From positions 1-64,000 of the forward strand of contig NZ_WBWA01000015.1 in assembly GCF_008932295.1 (NCBI RefSeq): a stretch of DNA of 64,000 nt, written 5' to 3'. A program made the position numbers and the translations under genes. Shown here piece by piece: positions 17,014 through 26,204 of this stretch. How positions within the stretch are numbered: the first letter of the stretch is position 1; every line of letters starts with the position of its first letter. Source of the DNA: Brucella tritici (GTDB taxonomy: Bacteria > Pseudomonadota > Alphaproteobacteria > Rhizobiales > Rhizobiaceae). Under the pieces are notes generated by a model that made no database searches, had not been told where the DNA came from, and saw only the letters and a program-made list of their open reading frames with translations.

Positions 17014-18558
17014 ATGAATGAATCCGTTGAAACAGCGGTTGCGCCGGTTATTCTGCTGCATCCGTCGGATGATGTTGCGGTTGCGCGCATTTCGGTTCGT
17101 GCCGGTGATCCGATCGGCCTTGACGGGATCAAGGCCAGCGAGCTGATCGGACGCGGACACAAGGTTGCCATTCGCGATATTCCGGAAGGCAAGGAAGTCC
17201 TGAAATACGGTCAGGTGATCGGCGTTGCGACGAAGGATATTGCTCAGGGCGAGCATGTGCATTTGCAGAACCTCGCCATGCTGCCCTCCGAACACGAGCA
17301 TCAGTTCTCCATCGATATCGATGAACGCGGTATGCTGCCCGAGGCGGAGCGTCGTCATTTCATGGGCTATGACCGGGGTGCTGGCGGTGTCGGCACGCGC
17401 AATTTCATCGGCGTGATTTCGTCGGTCAATTGCTCGGCTACGGTGTCGCGTTACATTGCGGATTATTTCAACCGCATGGGCGGTCTCGACGGTTTCGACA
17501 ATGTCGATGGTGTCGTGGCGCTGACGCATGGCAGCGGTTGCGCGCTCAATACCAAGTCGGAAGGCTATCGTCTTTTGACACGCACTATTCAGGGCTATGC
17601 CAAGCATCCGAATTTCGGCGGCATATTGCTGATCGGGCTTGGCTGCGAAACCAACCAGATTGCGCCGATCCTCGAACATTATCGCATGGAGGAAGGCTCA
17701 CGCCTGCGCACCATGACGATCCAGCAGCATGGCGGTACGCGCAAGACTATCGATCACGCGATTGCGGAGATCAAGGAAATGCTGCCGCTGGTCAATTCGG
17801 CGGTGCGCACCAAACAGCCTCTGTCGAAGCTGAAAGTGGCGCTGGAATGCGGCGGGTCGGATGGCTATTCCGGCATTTCGGCCAATCCGGCATTGGGTTA
17901 TGCCTCTGACCTTATCGTGCGCAATGGCGGCACGACCGTTCTTTCGGAAACACCGGAAATCTACGGCGCTGAACATCTTTTGACCCGCCGCGCGGTAACG
18001 CCTGCGGTCGCCGAAAAGCTATTGCAGCGCATCGACTGGTGGCGTGATTACACGGCGCGCAATGGCGACGAGCTCAACAACAATCCGTCGCATGGCAACA
18101 AGCTCGGCGGGCTGACCACCATTCTGGAAAAGTCGCTCGGCGCCGTTGCCAAGGGAGGCTCCATGCCGCTCAAGGCCGTCTATGAATTCGCTGAAACCGT
18201 GACTGAACCCGGCTTCGTGTTCATGGACACGCCGGGTTACGATCCTGTCGCGGTAACCGGACAGGTGGCTGGCGGCTGCAACGTGATTTGTTTCACGACC
18301 GGACGCGGCTCGGTTTCCGGCTTCAAGCCTTCGCCTTGCATCAAGATCGCCACGAATTCCGAAATGTATGAACACATGAAGGAAGACATGGACATCAATT
18401 GCGGGGGTATCGTCACCGGCGACGAGACCATAGAGCAGTCCGGCACCCGCATTTTCGAACATATCATCGCGGTAGCATCCGGCGAGAAGACGTTGAGCGA
18501 AGTCTACGATTATGGCGACAACGAATTCGTGCCTTGGCAGGTCGGCGCCGTAACCTGA
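17014..18558 (+). CDS. uxaA: Altronate dehydratase UxaA
   Basis: A 514-residue dehydratase, full length for UxaA. The N-terminal SAF domain (about residues 10-90) precedes the large catalytic domain, which shows the family blocks GYDRGAGGVGTRNFIGVI, THGSGCALN, and LGCETNQI with conserved cysteines. It converts D-altronate to 2-keto-3-deoxy-D-gluconate, using iron. It lies 34 bp after the GntR gene and 37 bp before the zinc dehydrogenase, in one likely transcript. The later enzymes of KDG metabolism (KdgK, KdgA) and the hexuronate isomerase UxaC are not in the window. Confidence 0.93.
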   Translation: MNESVETAVAPVILLHPSDDVAVARISVRAGDPIGLDGIKASELIGRGHKVAIRDIPEGKEVLKYGQVIGVATKDIAQGEHVHLQNLAMLPSEHEHQFSIDIDERGMLPEAERRHFMGYDRGAGGVGTRNFIGVISSVNCSATVSRYIADYFNRMGGLDGFDNVDGVVALTHGSGCALNTKSEGYRLLTRTIQGYAKHPNFGGILLIGLGCETNQIAPILEHYRMEEGSRLRTMTIQQHGGTRKTIDHAIAEIKEMLPLVNSAVRTKQPLSKLKVALECGGSDGYSGISANPALGYASDLIVRNGGTTVLSETPEIYGAEHLLTRRAVTPAVAEKLLQRIDWWRDYTARNGDELNNNPSHGNKLGGLTTILEKSLGAVAKGGSMPLKAVYEFAETVTEPGFVFMDTPGYDPVAVTGQVAGGCNVICFTTGRGSVSGFKPSPCIKIATNSEMYEHMKEDMDINCGGIVTGDETIEQSGTRIFEHIIAVASGEKTLSEVYDYGDNEFVPWQVGAVT

Positions 18559-18595
18559 TCCCCTTTCTCTAATGACGACTGACAGGAATAATTCG

Positions 18596-19612
18596 ATGGT
18601 CAAAGCTCTGCGTATCGAGAGCGAAAACGTCACACGTTTTGCAGAAATCGACGAAGCGCCGTTGCAGGCCGGTCAAGTCCGTGTGCGGGTACGGCATGTG
18701 GGTCTGTGCGGCAGCGATCTGAACACCTTCAAGGGGCTTAATCCGCTGGTGCAACTGCCACGTATTCCGGGGCATGAAATCGGCGGCGAGATCATGGAAG
18801 CCGGAGAGGGCGTCAGTGCTGCCTACGCCAAAGGCAAGCGGGTCATCGTGCTACCCTATACGAATTGCGGTGAATGTTCGTCCTGTCGCAAAGGTCGGCT
18901 TAATGCGTGCCGTTATAACAAAACGCTTGGCGTTCAGCAAAATGGCGGCTTGGCTGACCAGATTGTTCTGCCTGCCGAAAAGCTGATCCTGAACGATACG
19001 CTGGCACCTCGTCATCTGGCGCTGGTCGAGCCGCTTTCGGTTGGCTTCCATGCCGTCGAGCGCGGACGCGTTCAGGCAGGCGATACGGTTGCTGTTCTCG
19101 GTTGCGGCATGATTGGCATGGGTGTTCTCATTGGCGCGCTTGCGCGCGGTGCGAAGGTTATCGCCATCGATCCCAGTGCTGAAAAGCGCGAACTGGCGCT
19201 GCAATTCGGCGCAACGCACGCTCTGCCAGGTGGTGAAGATGTCGTCGCAAAGGTTCAGGAACTGACCAACGACGACGGTGTGGATGTTGCTTTTGAAGCG
19301 GTCGGCCTGCCGATCACCTTCACGCAGGCTGTCGATCTGGCAGGCTTTGCAGGCCGCGTGGTTTATGTCGGCTATTCCAAGGCGCCGGTCACCTACCAGA
19401 CACAGTTCTTCAACCTGAAGGAACTCGACATCATGGGATCGCGCAATGCGACGCTCACGGATTTCGAAGCCGTGATTGCGCATCTGGAAAAGCTTGGGGC
19501 GGATGCCGACAAGCTGATCTCGAAGGTATTTCCGTTCGATGAGGCTGAAGCGGCACTTCCCTATTGGGACGGTGATCGCAATGTTTTGAAGATCATCATC
19601 GAACACGACTAA
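18596..19612 (+). CDS. Zinc-dependent sugar-acid/polyol dehydrogenase, LgoD/YjjN-like
   Basis: A 338-residue medium-chain dehydrogenase. Catalytic zinc ligands are Cys38, His60 and Glu61 (GLCGSDLNTFKG and PGHEIGGEI); structural zinc cysteines are 91, 94, 97 and 105. The coenzyme-binding motif is AVLGCGMIGMG. The start ATG 18596 is preceded by an AGGA at suitable distance; an earlier ATG at 18572 lacks one. E. coli LgoD (YjjN) oxidises L-galactonate to D-tagaturonate. With UxaB and UxaA alongside, such an activity would complete a route from an aldonate to KDG. L-gulonate or another polyol is an alternative substrate. Confidence 0.8.
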   Translation: MVKALRIESENVTRFAEIDEAPLQAGQVRVRVRHVGLCGSDLNTFKGLNPLVQLPRIPGHEIGGEIMEAGEGVSAAYAKGKRVIVLPYTNCGECSSCRKGRLNACRYNKTLGVQQNGGLADQIVLPAEKLILNDTLAPRHLALVEPLSVGFHAVERGRVQAGDTVAVLGCGMIGMGVLIGALARGAKVIAIDPSAEKRELALQFGATHALPGGEDVVAKVQELTNDDGVDVAFEAVGLPITFTQAVDLAGFAGRVVYVGYSKAPVTYQTQFFNLKELDIMGSRNATLTDFEAVIAHLEKLGADADKLISKVFPFDEAEAALPYWDGDRNVLKIIIEHD

Positions 19613-19715
19613 AATCGAAGCAAATGTTCGGTGCCACTAAGGAAGGCATCGGACGCTAGTGGAGGAAACCGGCCAAAAGGCCAATTGTTTAATGACCCCA
19701 TACGGGAGGACAAAG

Positions 19716-20690
19716 ATGAAGAAACTCGTTACCGGCATGATCGCCGCCAGCATGTTGCTGGCAGGAAGCATGGCTGCATACGCCGCCAATGTGTCGATCA
19801 AGGTTGCCTATGAAAACAATCCTGGCGAGCCTTTCGATGAGGTAATGCATTACTGGAAAGATGATCTCGCCAAGCGCAGCAACGGCGAAATCACGCTCGA
19901 ACTCTATCCAAGCTCGCAGCTTGGCTCCAAGAAGGATGTGACCGAGCAGGCCATGATGGGCCTCAATGTCGTGACTATTTCCGACGTTGGCTTTCTGGCC
20001 GAATATGACCCGGACCTCGGCGTGCTTTATGGTCCGTTCCTGACTGACGATCCGGCGCAGTTGTTCAAGGTTTATGACGGCCCCTGGTTCAAGGAAAAGA
20101 GCGAAGAGCTGAAGAAGAAGGGCATTCACATCGTAATGCCGAACTATCTCTATGGCATTCGTCAAATCATTTCCAAGAAGCCGATCCGCACGCCGGAAGA
20201 CCTGAAGGGCATGAAGATCCGCGTGCCAAACAACGTCATGCAGATCAAGACCTTCGAGGCCATGGGCGCGACTCCGACCCCGATGCCGCTGGGCGAAACC
20301 TTCCCGGCGCTGGCGCAGGGCGTGATCGATGGCGTTGAGAACCCGATTTCGGTTCTTTACGGCCAGAAGTTCCAGGAAGAAGCCAAATATCTGAGCAAGG
20401 TCGGCTATCTGACCAACGTGGCGCTCATCGTCGGCGGCGAAGCCTTCTTCTCCACGCTGCCGGAAGATCAGCTCAAGATGATCCACGAGTCTGCCTATGA
20501 TGCGGGCCTCTACAGCCAGAAGCTGACGATCGAAAAAGACAATGAAATGATCGAGAAGATGAAGGAAGCCGGTGTCGAGATCATCGACGTCGACCGTGCT
20601 CCTTTCAAGGCGCTTGCTGAAAAGGTCTACACCCAGTTCCCGGAATGGTCGCCAGGTCTTTACGACAAGATCAAAGCCGAACTGAACTGA
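19716..20690 (+). CDS. DctP-family TRAP periplasmic binding protein
   Basis: A 324-residue TRAP solute receptor. The signal peptide covers about residues 1-23 (MKKLVTGMIAASMLLAGSMAAYA). The DctP core is recognisable from PSSQLGSKKDVTEQAMMG and LKGMKIRVPNNVMQIKTFEAMGATPTPMPLGETFPALAQGVIDGVENP, which contains the conserved arginine that salt-bridges the ligand carboxylate. It starts at ATG 19716 after GGGAGGACAAAG. The following genes encode its membrane partners. The neighbouring uronate/aldonate enzymes suggest a sugar acid such as L-galactonate, D-altronate or a hexuronate as ligand. Confidence 0.92.
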   Translation: MKKLVTGMIAASMLLAGSMAAYAANVSIKVAYENNPGEPFDEVMHYWKDDLAKRSNGEITLELYPSSQLGSKKDVTEQAMMGLNVVTISDVGFLAEYDPDLGVLYGPFLTDDPAQLFKVYDGPWFKEKSEELKKKGIHIVMPNYLYGIRQIISKKPIRTPEDLKGMKIRVPNNVMQIKTFEAMGATPTPMPLGETFPALAQGVIDGVENPISVLYGQKFQEEAKYLSKVGYLTNVALIVGGEAFFSTLPEDQLKMIHESAYDAGLYSQKLTIEKDNEMIEKMKEAGVEIIDVDRAPFKALAEKVYTQFPEWSPGLYDKIKAELN

Positions 20691-20745
20691 TTCATCCTTA
20701 TTCGGATATTGCCATGTCGCGGCGTTGCTGCGGCATGGTTCGCTT

Positions 20746-21231
20746 ATGGAATTCAATCCGATGAAACTGTTTGAAAAACTGATCGAATGGCTGGCTGCAG
20801 TACCGCTGTTCATCCTGCTTGCGATGTTCAACATCGCCGTCGTCATGCGCTATTGGATGCATCAGCCATTGCAATGGACCGAGGAAATGGCCGGTCTGTT
20901 GATGATCTGGATCGTGATGCTCGGCAGTGTCGCCGCAGAACGCAGCAACCAGCATCTTGCCATTCCAATGCTCGTGGATTTGCTGTCGGAAAAGGTGCGC
21001 GATGTCGTCAACGCCATCGTCTCCATCCTGTCGGGACTGTTCCTGCTTTACGTGTCCTATGCCGGTTACAAGCTTTCGGTTGCGGCTCAGTTCAAAGTGA
21101 CTGACGTGCTGCGGGTTTCCTATTACTGGATCGATATCGCTGTGCCGGTCGGCTTCGTCATTATCGCTCTTTATATGTTTGCAGGCGCATTCAAATCCTT
21201 GCGTGCCGCTTTTGCGGGAGGCAAGGCATGA
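20746..21231 (+). CDS. DctQ-family small TRAP membrane subunit
   Basis: A 161-residue protein with four membrane segments and the DctQ hallmark RYWMHQPLQWTEEMAGLLMIWIVMLGSVAAER. It anchors the receptor-transporter interaction in the TRAP complex. The start is uncertain: ATG 20746 has only a weak ribosome site, and ATG 20761 five codons later has GGA at suitable distance. Its stop overlaps the DctM start (ATGA at 21228-21231). Confidence 0.88.
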   Translation: MEFNPMKLFEKLIEWLAAVPLFILLAMFNIAVVMRYWMHQPLQWTEEMAGLLMIWIVMLGSVAAERSNQHLAIPMLVDLLSEKVRDVVNAIVSILSGLFLLYVSYAGYKLSVAAQFKVTDVLRVSYYWIDIAVPVGFVIIALYMFAGAFKSLRAAFAGGKA

Positions 21232-22502
21232 ACCTGACAACTATCGTTCTCATCATGCTGGCGCTGATCGCGCTCAACATGCGCCTCTATGTGGCTATTC
21301 TGATTGCGGTCTTCACCTATTTCACCTTCTTCAACCAGATGCCGATAGCGATTGCCGTGCAGCGCTTCATCAGCCCGGCACAGAACACGTCGCTGCTCGC
21401 CATTCCGTTCTTCATCATGCTTGGCACGGTGATGTCACATACCGGTATTGCAGAACGTCTGATCAAGGTTGCGGAAATTCTGGTCGGTCGTATGCGTGGT
21501 GGCATGGCGCTCACCAACATCATGGTTTCCACTCTGATGGGTGGCGTCAGCGCTTCCAATCTGGCCGACAGCGCCATGCTCACCCGCATGATGGTGCCGG
21601 AGATGGTCAAGCGTGGCTATGACAAGGCATTTTCCTGCGCGGTGACGGCTGCGGGCTCGCTGATTACGCCCATCATTCCTCCAGGCATTGCGCTCATCAT
21701 CTATGGTCTGATTGCGGATGTTTCCATCGGCAAGATGTTCATGGCCGGTGTCATTCCGGGCATTCTGGGCGCCGTTATCCTGATGATTGCGGCCTATGTC
21801 ACATCGGTAAAGCGCGGCTACAAGCCAAGCCGTGAAAAGCGGATGAGCGGAGCCGAAGTTGTCTCGACACTCGCTTCGGCATGGCCTGCGGTGCTGCTGC
21901 TGTTCGCGATCATCGGCGGCATCCGCTTGAACATCTTCACCCCGACGGAAGCCGGTGCAGTTGCTGTCACGCTGGTTCTGATTATCGGCTTCGTGATCTA
22001 TCGCGAAATGCGCATCTCGCATGTGGTGGATTCGCTGATCGAAACGGCGAAATCGACTGCGTCTGTCATGCTGGTCATCATGGCGTCGTCGGCGCTTGCC
22101 TGGGTGTTTTCGCTTGAACAGGCCGGCCAGTCGCTGATGCAGCTTATCTCGTCTTTCACCAGCAATCCTTATGCGTTCCTGCTGGCAGTCAACGTGATCC
22201 TACTGATTCTCGGTGCGCTGATCGAGGGTACGGCCCTGATGATCGTTCTGGTGCCGCTCTTGATGCCGACGGTAAAGGCTCTGGGCATTGATCCGGTACA
22301 TTTCGGCATCATCGTGATTATCAACCTGTCGATTGGCACGCTGACACCGCCTGTCGGAACGGTCATGCTGATGGTCTGCAATATTGCGAAGGTGAGGGTG
22401 GGAGATTTCACCCGCCAGGCATTCAGTATGTATATGGCGCTGTTCATCCTGCTGGCGCTGGTTACTTACGTGCCGATTATCTCAACCTATCTGGCGCACT
22501 AG
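21228..22502 (+). CDS. DctM-family large TRAP permease
   Basis: A 424-residue permease with about eleven to twelve helices. DctM features include FFIMLGTVMSHTGIAERLIKVAE, VSTLMGGVSASNLADSAMLT, SLITPIIPPGIALIIYG, and LTPPVGTVMLMVCNIA. It is the sodium-driven transport subunit. ATG 21228 overlaps the DctQ stop. A strong terminator follows 22 bp after the stop and separates it from the convergent M81 hydrolase gene. Confidence 0.93.
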   Translation: MNLTTIVLIMLALIALNMRLYVAILIAVFTYFTFFNQMPIAIAVQRFISPAQNTSLLAIPFFIMLGTVMSHTGIAERLIKVAEILVGRMRGGMALTNIMVSTLMGGVSASNLADSAMLTRMMVPEMVKRGYDKAFSCAVTAAGSLITPIIPPGIALIIYGLIADVSIGKMFMAGVIPGILGAVILMIAAYVTSVKRGYKPSREKRMSGAEVVSTLASAWPAVLLLFAIIGGIRLNIFTPTEAGAVAVTLVLIIGFVIYREMRISHVVDSLIETAKSTASVMLVIMASSALAWVFSLEQAGQSLMQLISSFTSNPYAFLLAVNVILLILGALIEGTALMIVLVPLLMPTVKALGIDPVHFGIIVIINLSIGTLTPPVGTVMLMVCNIAKVRVGDFTRQAFSMYMALFILLALVTYVPIISTYLAH

Positions 22503-22524
22503 ACTTGGCAGGTTGATCAAGGAG

Positions 22525-22551
22525 AAAAGCGCGGGAAATCCCGCGCTTTTT
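22525..22551. terminator. Bidirectional terminator between TRAP and M81 genes
   Basis: An 8-bp stem (AGCGCGGG 22528-22535 and CCCGCGCT 22540-22547) with a tetraloop AAAT is flanked by AAAA on the left and TTTTTC on the right, so it can stop transcripts from both sides. Confidence 0.85.
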
Positions 22552-22558
22552 CATTTGG

Positions 22559-24028
22559 TCACCAAGGGTTTTCGACGCGCGGCCAGATGGCACGGCTGAG
22601 CTTGCGGTAATTGGTCGTGCGCGGATTACTCGGGTAGGAACTGGGCGCTGCAACATAGATGATCTCGGCAGCAATCGGCACAAAGCCTGCATGAAAATGA
22701 TTGGTGGATTTGACCACCAATATGTCCTTCTTCATCGGGTCGATGCCGATATTTGAGAAGATATCCGGCTCGAATGTCTGCGTCCGGTTGGTGTTGAGAA
22801 TGATGTCGATCTCGGTGCCTTCAATTCGTACCACCGCCGAGGCTCCAAGCGTCACGCGGCTTGGGCCAAAACTCTGCCAGCCTTCGGCAAGGGTCTTCAT
22901 GACCGTCACACGCGCATCAATGGGCTCGCCGCCAAGCGGGCCAGACTTGCCGCCGAAACGCAGGTCGATCACCGCACCTTCGCCCGCCGCATGACAAAAG
23001 GTCACTGCGATGGGGTCCCAGATCGTGGCAAGGCCGATATTATCGATGCCGCGTTCGATCAGGCGGCGAAGGACATAGGTTCCATCTCCTGCAACGCCGC
23101 CGCCGGGATTGTCCCATACATCGGCAATCACCGCAGGTTTGGCAGGATTGGCTGCATGGGCGGCCAATGCCCTATCTATGCCCTGATCAGTGTCGAACAT
23201 GGTCATCAGCGTCTGCTCGCGCAGGGCGATCAGTTCACGCCCGAGTTTCTCCGCAAGTGCTGCGCCCTTGGCCGGATCGTTGTCGGTGACGACGAGAATG
23301 CGGGTTCCCATTTCCGGCACATCGGCAGCCATGAAGCCATGAATGACGGAGATCGACAGAATCCCGTCCTTGCCGTGCATCGCCTTGATGCGGTCGACGA
23401 AGGAGCGCATCGGCTCTTTGCTTGTGGGAAACACACTGATCATATGACAGTCGAAAGTGGATATGACCGGCTTGATGTGACCTTTCAGGGCATCGAGCGC
23501 AAGGTCAACCACATGCTCGCCGCGCTCATAAAAATCCGTGTGAGGAAATTCGAGGAAAGACGCGAAAATATTGAGGTTTTCGACACGCTTCGGCGTCAGG
23601 TGACTATGCGGATCGAATTCGCTGGCAACCAGAATATCCGGCCCGACAATGGTGCGCACGCGCTCCAGAAGATCACCCTCGCAATCGTCATAGCCTTGGG
23701 CGACCATGGCGCCATGCAGGCCGAGAACGACTGCATCGACGGGCATTGCCGCCTTGAGCTGATCGAGAATTTCATCGCGCAATTCCTCGAAAGCCTGTCG
23801 CTGCAACAAACCGCCAGGTTCTGCCCAGGTGGCAGTGCCTTCGATGACGGTCAGCCCTTCCGCTGCCGCACGCTTGCGCAATGCGACAATGGGCGAAGAG
23901 CAAAGCGTGGGCGTTTCCGGATGCTTGCCCGGCGCGGCATAGAAGGCCATTTCGAACGAGGCTCTATCGGTTGGAACCGGCGAAAACGTATTGGTTTCTG
24001 TCGCAAGCGATGCGGTGAAAATGCGCAT
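22559..24028 (-). CDS. M81-family (MlrC/microcystinase C-like) metallohydrolase
   Basis: A 489-residue protein whose N-terminal DUF1485/M81 domain starts MRIFTASLATETNTFSP. It carries the probable metal-binding segment VASEFDPHSHLTPKRVENLNIF and HTDFYERG, followed by the MlrC C-terminal domain (GGKSGPLGGEPIDARVTV). MlrC cleaves linearised microcystin peptides, but most homologues are uncharacterised metallohydrolases next to amino-acid or dipeptide importers. There is no signal peptide. It ends the minus-strand operon binding protein - permeases - RidA - M81, with 30 bp to the RidA gene. Substrate unknown; an amide or peptide-like compound imported by the ABC system is inferred. Confidence 0.85.
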   Translation of the reverse strand: MRIFTASLATETNTFSPVPTDRASFEMAFYAAPGKHPETPTLCSSPIVALRKRAAAEGLTVIEGTATWAEPGGLLQRQAFEELRDEILDQLKAAMPVDAVVLGLHGAMVAQGYDDCEGDLLERVRTIVGPDILVASEFDPHSHLTPKRVENLNIFASFLEFPHTDFYERGEHVVDLALDALKGHIKPVISTFDCHMISVFPTSKEPMRSFVDRIKAMHGKDGILSISVIHGFMAADVPEMGTRILVVTDNDPAKGAALAEKLGRELIALREQTLMTMFDTDQGIDRALAAHAANPAKPAVIADVWDNPGGGVAGDGTYVLRRLIERGIDNIGLATIWDPIAVTFCHAAGEGAVIDLRFGGKSGPLGGEPIDARVTVMKTLAEGWQSFGPSRVTLGASAVVRIEGTEIDIILNTNRTQTFEPDIFSNIGIDPMKKDILVVKSTNHFHAGFVPIAAEIIYVAAPSSYPSNPRTTNYRKLSRAIWPRVENPW

Positions 24029-24058
24029 GGAAATACTCTGTGCGGGGAAGTGACGTGC

Positions 24059-24430
24059 TTATTTCTGCGGTGCGTAGGCGATGGCCTCGACTTCGATCTT
24101 GATGTCGATCATCAGGCGGGATTCGACAGTGGTACGCGCTGGAGGCTCTTTTGGAAAATAGGTGCCGTAAACGGCATTCATGCGCCCGAAATCCCGCGCA
24201 TCTTCCAGCCAGATGGTGGTTTTGACCACATCTTCCATTGTGGCGCCTGCAAGTGCCAATGCGGCCTTGACGTTTTCGAGCACCTGTTTCGTCTGCGCTT
24301 CAATGCCGCCCTCAACGATCTGGCCGTTTGGTCCGACTGGCACCTGACCCGAAATATAGACTGTGTCGCCTGCGCGAACAGCGGGGGAAAGAGGCACATG
24401 CGATGCGCCGAAGACCTGTTTTTTGGACAT
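24059..24430 (-). CDS. RidA-family enamine/imine deaminase
   Basis: A 123-residue YjgF/YER057c/UK114 protein. It has the family blocks YISGQVPVGPNGQIVEGGIEAQTKQVLENVKAAL and the catalytic arginine in PPARTTVESR. RidA enzymes form trimers and hydrolyse reactive enamines and imines released by PLP enzymes. The gene lies 12 bp after a permease stop and 30 bp before the M81 gene. A PLP enzyme of the D-threonine aldolase type is encoded in the divergent half of the same cluster, which gives this RidA a plausible source of imine intermediates. Confidence 0.9.
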   Translation of the reverse strand: MSKKQVFGASHVPLSPAVRAGDTVYISGQVPVGPNGQIVEGGIEAQTKQVLENVKAALALAGATMEDVVKTTIWLEDARDFGRMNAVYGTYFPKEPPARTTVESRLMIDIKIEVEAIAYAPQK

Positions 24431-24442
24431 GATTTTCTCCGG

Positions 24443-25270
24443 TTATTTGACTGCTCCAAGGGCCAGTCCCTTGATGAGATAGCGCTGGAGCCAGATGAAA
24501 AGGATGGCGACCGGCAGCGTGGCGAGGAAGGTCGCCGCCATGACATAATGCCATTCGACGGTGTAGCGCCCCGCTACCAGCGAGAAGACCTGAATGGGCA
24601 GGGTGTAGCTCTCCTGCCTGCGTAGCATGGTCAACGCCACGACGAATTCGTTCCACGCATTGATGAAGGTGAAGATTGCCGTGACAGCAATGGCAGGCAG
24701 GCAAAGAGGCAGGAACACTTTTATCAGTGTCTTGCCGCGCCCGGCGCCTTCCATCCACGAGGCTTCTTCCAGATCACGCGGTATGGTGTCGAAATAGCTC
24801 TGCAGCATCCACACGGTAAAGGCGATGTTGAAGGCCATGTAGACTGCACCGACCGCGGAGACACTTTCAATCAATCCATAGGCGGCGAGCAGCCGGAAAA
24901 GACCCAGCACCAGAACGATAGGCGAGATCATCTGCGAAATGAGCAGGAATTGCCGGAATGCACCATGGCCTGCAAAGCGGAAGCGCGACATGGCATAGGC
25001 GGCAGGAATGGAGACGATGATGGCGCCGACGGAAGCAATGATCGAGACGTAAAGCGAGTTCAGAAGTGCCTGCCCGAATTTGGTCTGGACCCACATTTCC
25101 GAAAAATTCTGCCAGCGGAAGCTGCTTGGCCACCAAGTTGGAGACAGGACTTCCTGTGGCGGCTTGACGGCGGTGAAAAACATCACCGCGAAGGGAAACA
25201 GTGTCAGCACGATAAGCGGCGACAGAACGGCCCAGGCAATGATTGTGCGTTTCAGCTTTGAGCCGGTCAT
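24443..25270 (-). CDS. MalG-like ABC sugar-type permease
   Basis: A 275-residue permease with six helices. The ATPase-contact EAA loop reads [27 protein letters not shown]. It starts at ATG 25270, which overlaps the stop of the MalF-like gene (ATGA at 25267-25270); the much longer upstream open frame is a shadow of that gene. It belongs to the carbohydrate-uptake-1 group (MalG/UgpE) and partners the MalF-like permease, the binding protein and the ATPase at 28398. Confidence 0.92.
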   Translation of the reverse strand: MTGSKLKRTIIAWAVLSPLIVLTLFPFAVMFFTAVKPPQEVLSPTWWPSSFRWQNFSEMWVQTKFGQALLNSLYVSIIASVGAIIVSIPAAYAMSRFRFAGHGAFRQFLLISQMISPIVLVLGLFRLLAAYGLIESVSAVGAVYMAFNIAFTVWMLQSYFDTIPRDLEEASWMEGAGRGKTLIKVFLPLCLPAIAVTAIFTFINAWNEFVVALTMLRRQESYTLPIQVFSLVAGRYTVEWHYVMAATFLATLPVAILFIWLQRYLIKGLALGAVK

Positions 25271-26142
25271 GAGCGTTCTCCCCGCATTGCAAGGCGGATA
25301 TAGATCGCCGTGAAGACGAGGAGTATTGCCAGCATGATAAGCGATACGGCGGAGGCTTCTCCCAGCTTTCCGAGGCGGAAAGCGAGCTTGTAGAGATGCG
25401 TCACCAGAATATCGGTGGAGTTTGCCGGTCCGCCCTGCGTCATGACCCAGATGATCGGGAAAGAATTGAAGACATAAATTGTATTGAGCACGATGGCGAT
25501 ATTCACGAAGGGCTTGAGCAGCGGAAAGGTGATTTCGCGAAACTGCTGCCACAGGCTGGCACCTTCCAGCGACGATGCTTCGTAGAGATCCTCCGGGATG
25601 GATGACAGTCCGCCGAGAAAGATCGTGGTCGTGAAAGGCACCGTGACCAGAATACCGACCAGTATCTGCATGGGAAAGGCGGTAGCTGCGCTCGCCAACC
25701 ATTGAATATTGCTGTCGATGATGCCGAGATTGCGCAGTGCGGAATTGAGCATTCCGCTTTCGCCGTTGAGCGCCCAACGCCAGACAATGGCAGTCATGGT
25801 GAGTGAAACCGCCCAGGGTAGCATGACGATGACGCGCGCTACCGAGCGGCCATAGAAATCCATGTTGAGGATGATGGCCACCGGAATGGAAACGATCAGC
25901 GCGCCGCCAACCACGGCGACGGTCCAAAGTGCGGTGCGCCAGAGTGCATTGAGAAAATCGGGCGTTGCGAAAAGTGCGGTGAAATTTGCGCCGTCATTGA
26001 AATCGCGTAGCTGCCCGAAGCGGTTCACGTCATGGCTGGCAATTTCAACGAGATGCACCACGGGCCAGAAGATCACCACCGCAGCCAGAAGCAGGCTCGG
26101 CAGGATCAGGAGATAGGGCAGGGTGCGGCTTTGCATCGGCAA
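25267..26142 (-). CDS. MalF-like ABC sugar-type permease
   Basis: A 291-residue permease with six helices and an EAA loop ([26 protein letters not shown]). The start is TTG 26142, with AGGA six bases upstream; an in-frame ATG two codons later (26136) is the alternative. It follows the binding-protein gene after a terminator-like hairpin and overlaps the MalG-like gene. Family members import oligosaccharides, glycerol-phosphate or opine-like compounds. Confidence 0.9.
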   Translation of the reverse strand: MPMQSRTLPYLLILPSLLLAAVVIFWPVVHLVEIASHDVNRFGQLRDFNDGANFTALFATPDFLNALWRTALWTVAVVGGALIVSIPVAIILNMDFYGRSVARVIVMLPWAVSLTMTAIVWRWALNGESGMLNSALRNLGIIDSNIQWLASAATAFPMQILVGILVTVPFTTTIFLGGLSSIPEDLYEASSLEGASLWQQFREITFPLLKPFVNIAIVLNTIYVFNSFPIIWVMTQGGPANSTDILVTHLYKLAFRLGKLGEASAVSLIMLAILLVFTAIYIRLAMRGERS

Positions 26143-26157
26143 TCAAAATCCTGAAAA

Positions 26158-26192
26158 GAAAAAAGCCCGGCAGAGCGAGGGCACTGCCGGGC
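26158..26192 (-). terminator. Intra-operon hairpin/attenuator after the binding-protein gene
   Basis: On the minus strand GCCCGGCAG pairs with CTGCCGGGC (9-bp perfect stem, arms 26165-26173 and 26184-26192, 10-nt loop) and is followed by TTTTTTCTTTT. It lies 12 bp after the binding-protein stop and before the MalF-like gene, so it should reduce permease expression relative to the binding protein. Confidence 0.8.
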
Positions 26193-26204
26193 AGGCGGGG
26201 AGTG

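Noticed and set aside
22991-24625. 544-codon open frame antisense to the M81, RidA and permease genes
   Set aside because: It crosses three well-supported genes, resembles nothing known and arises from the high GC third-position bias of the coding strand.
24443-25927. Long reading of the MalG-like frame beginning far upstream
   Set aside because: The upstream part is the wrong frame of the MalF-like gene; homology begins at ATG 25270, which overlaps the MalF-like stop.
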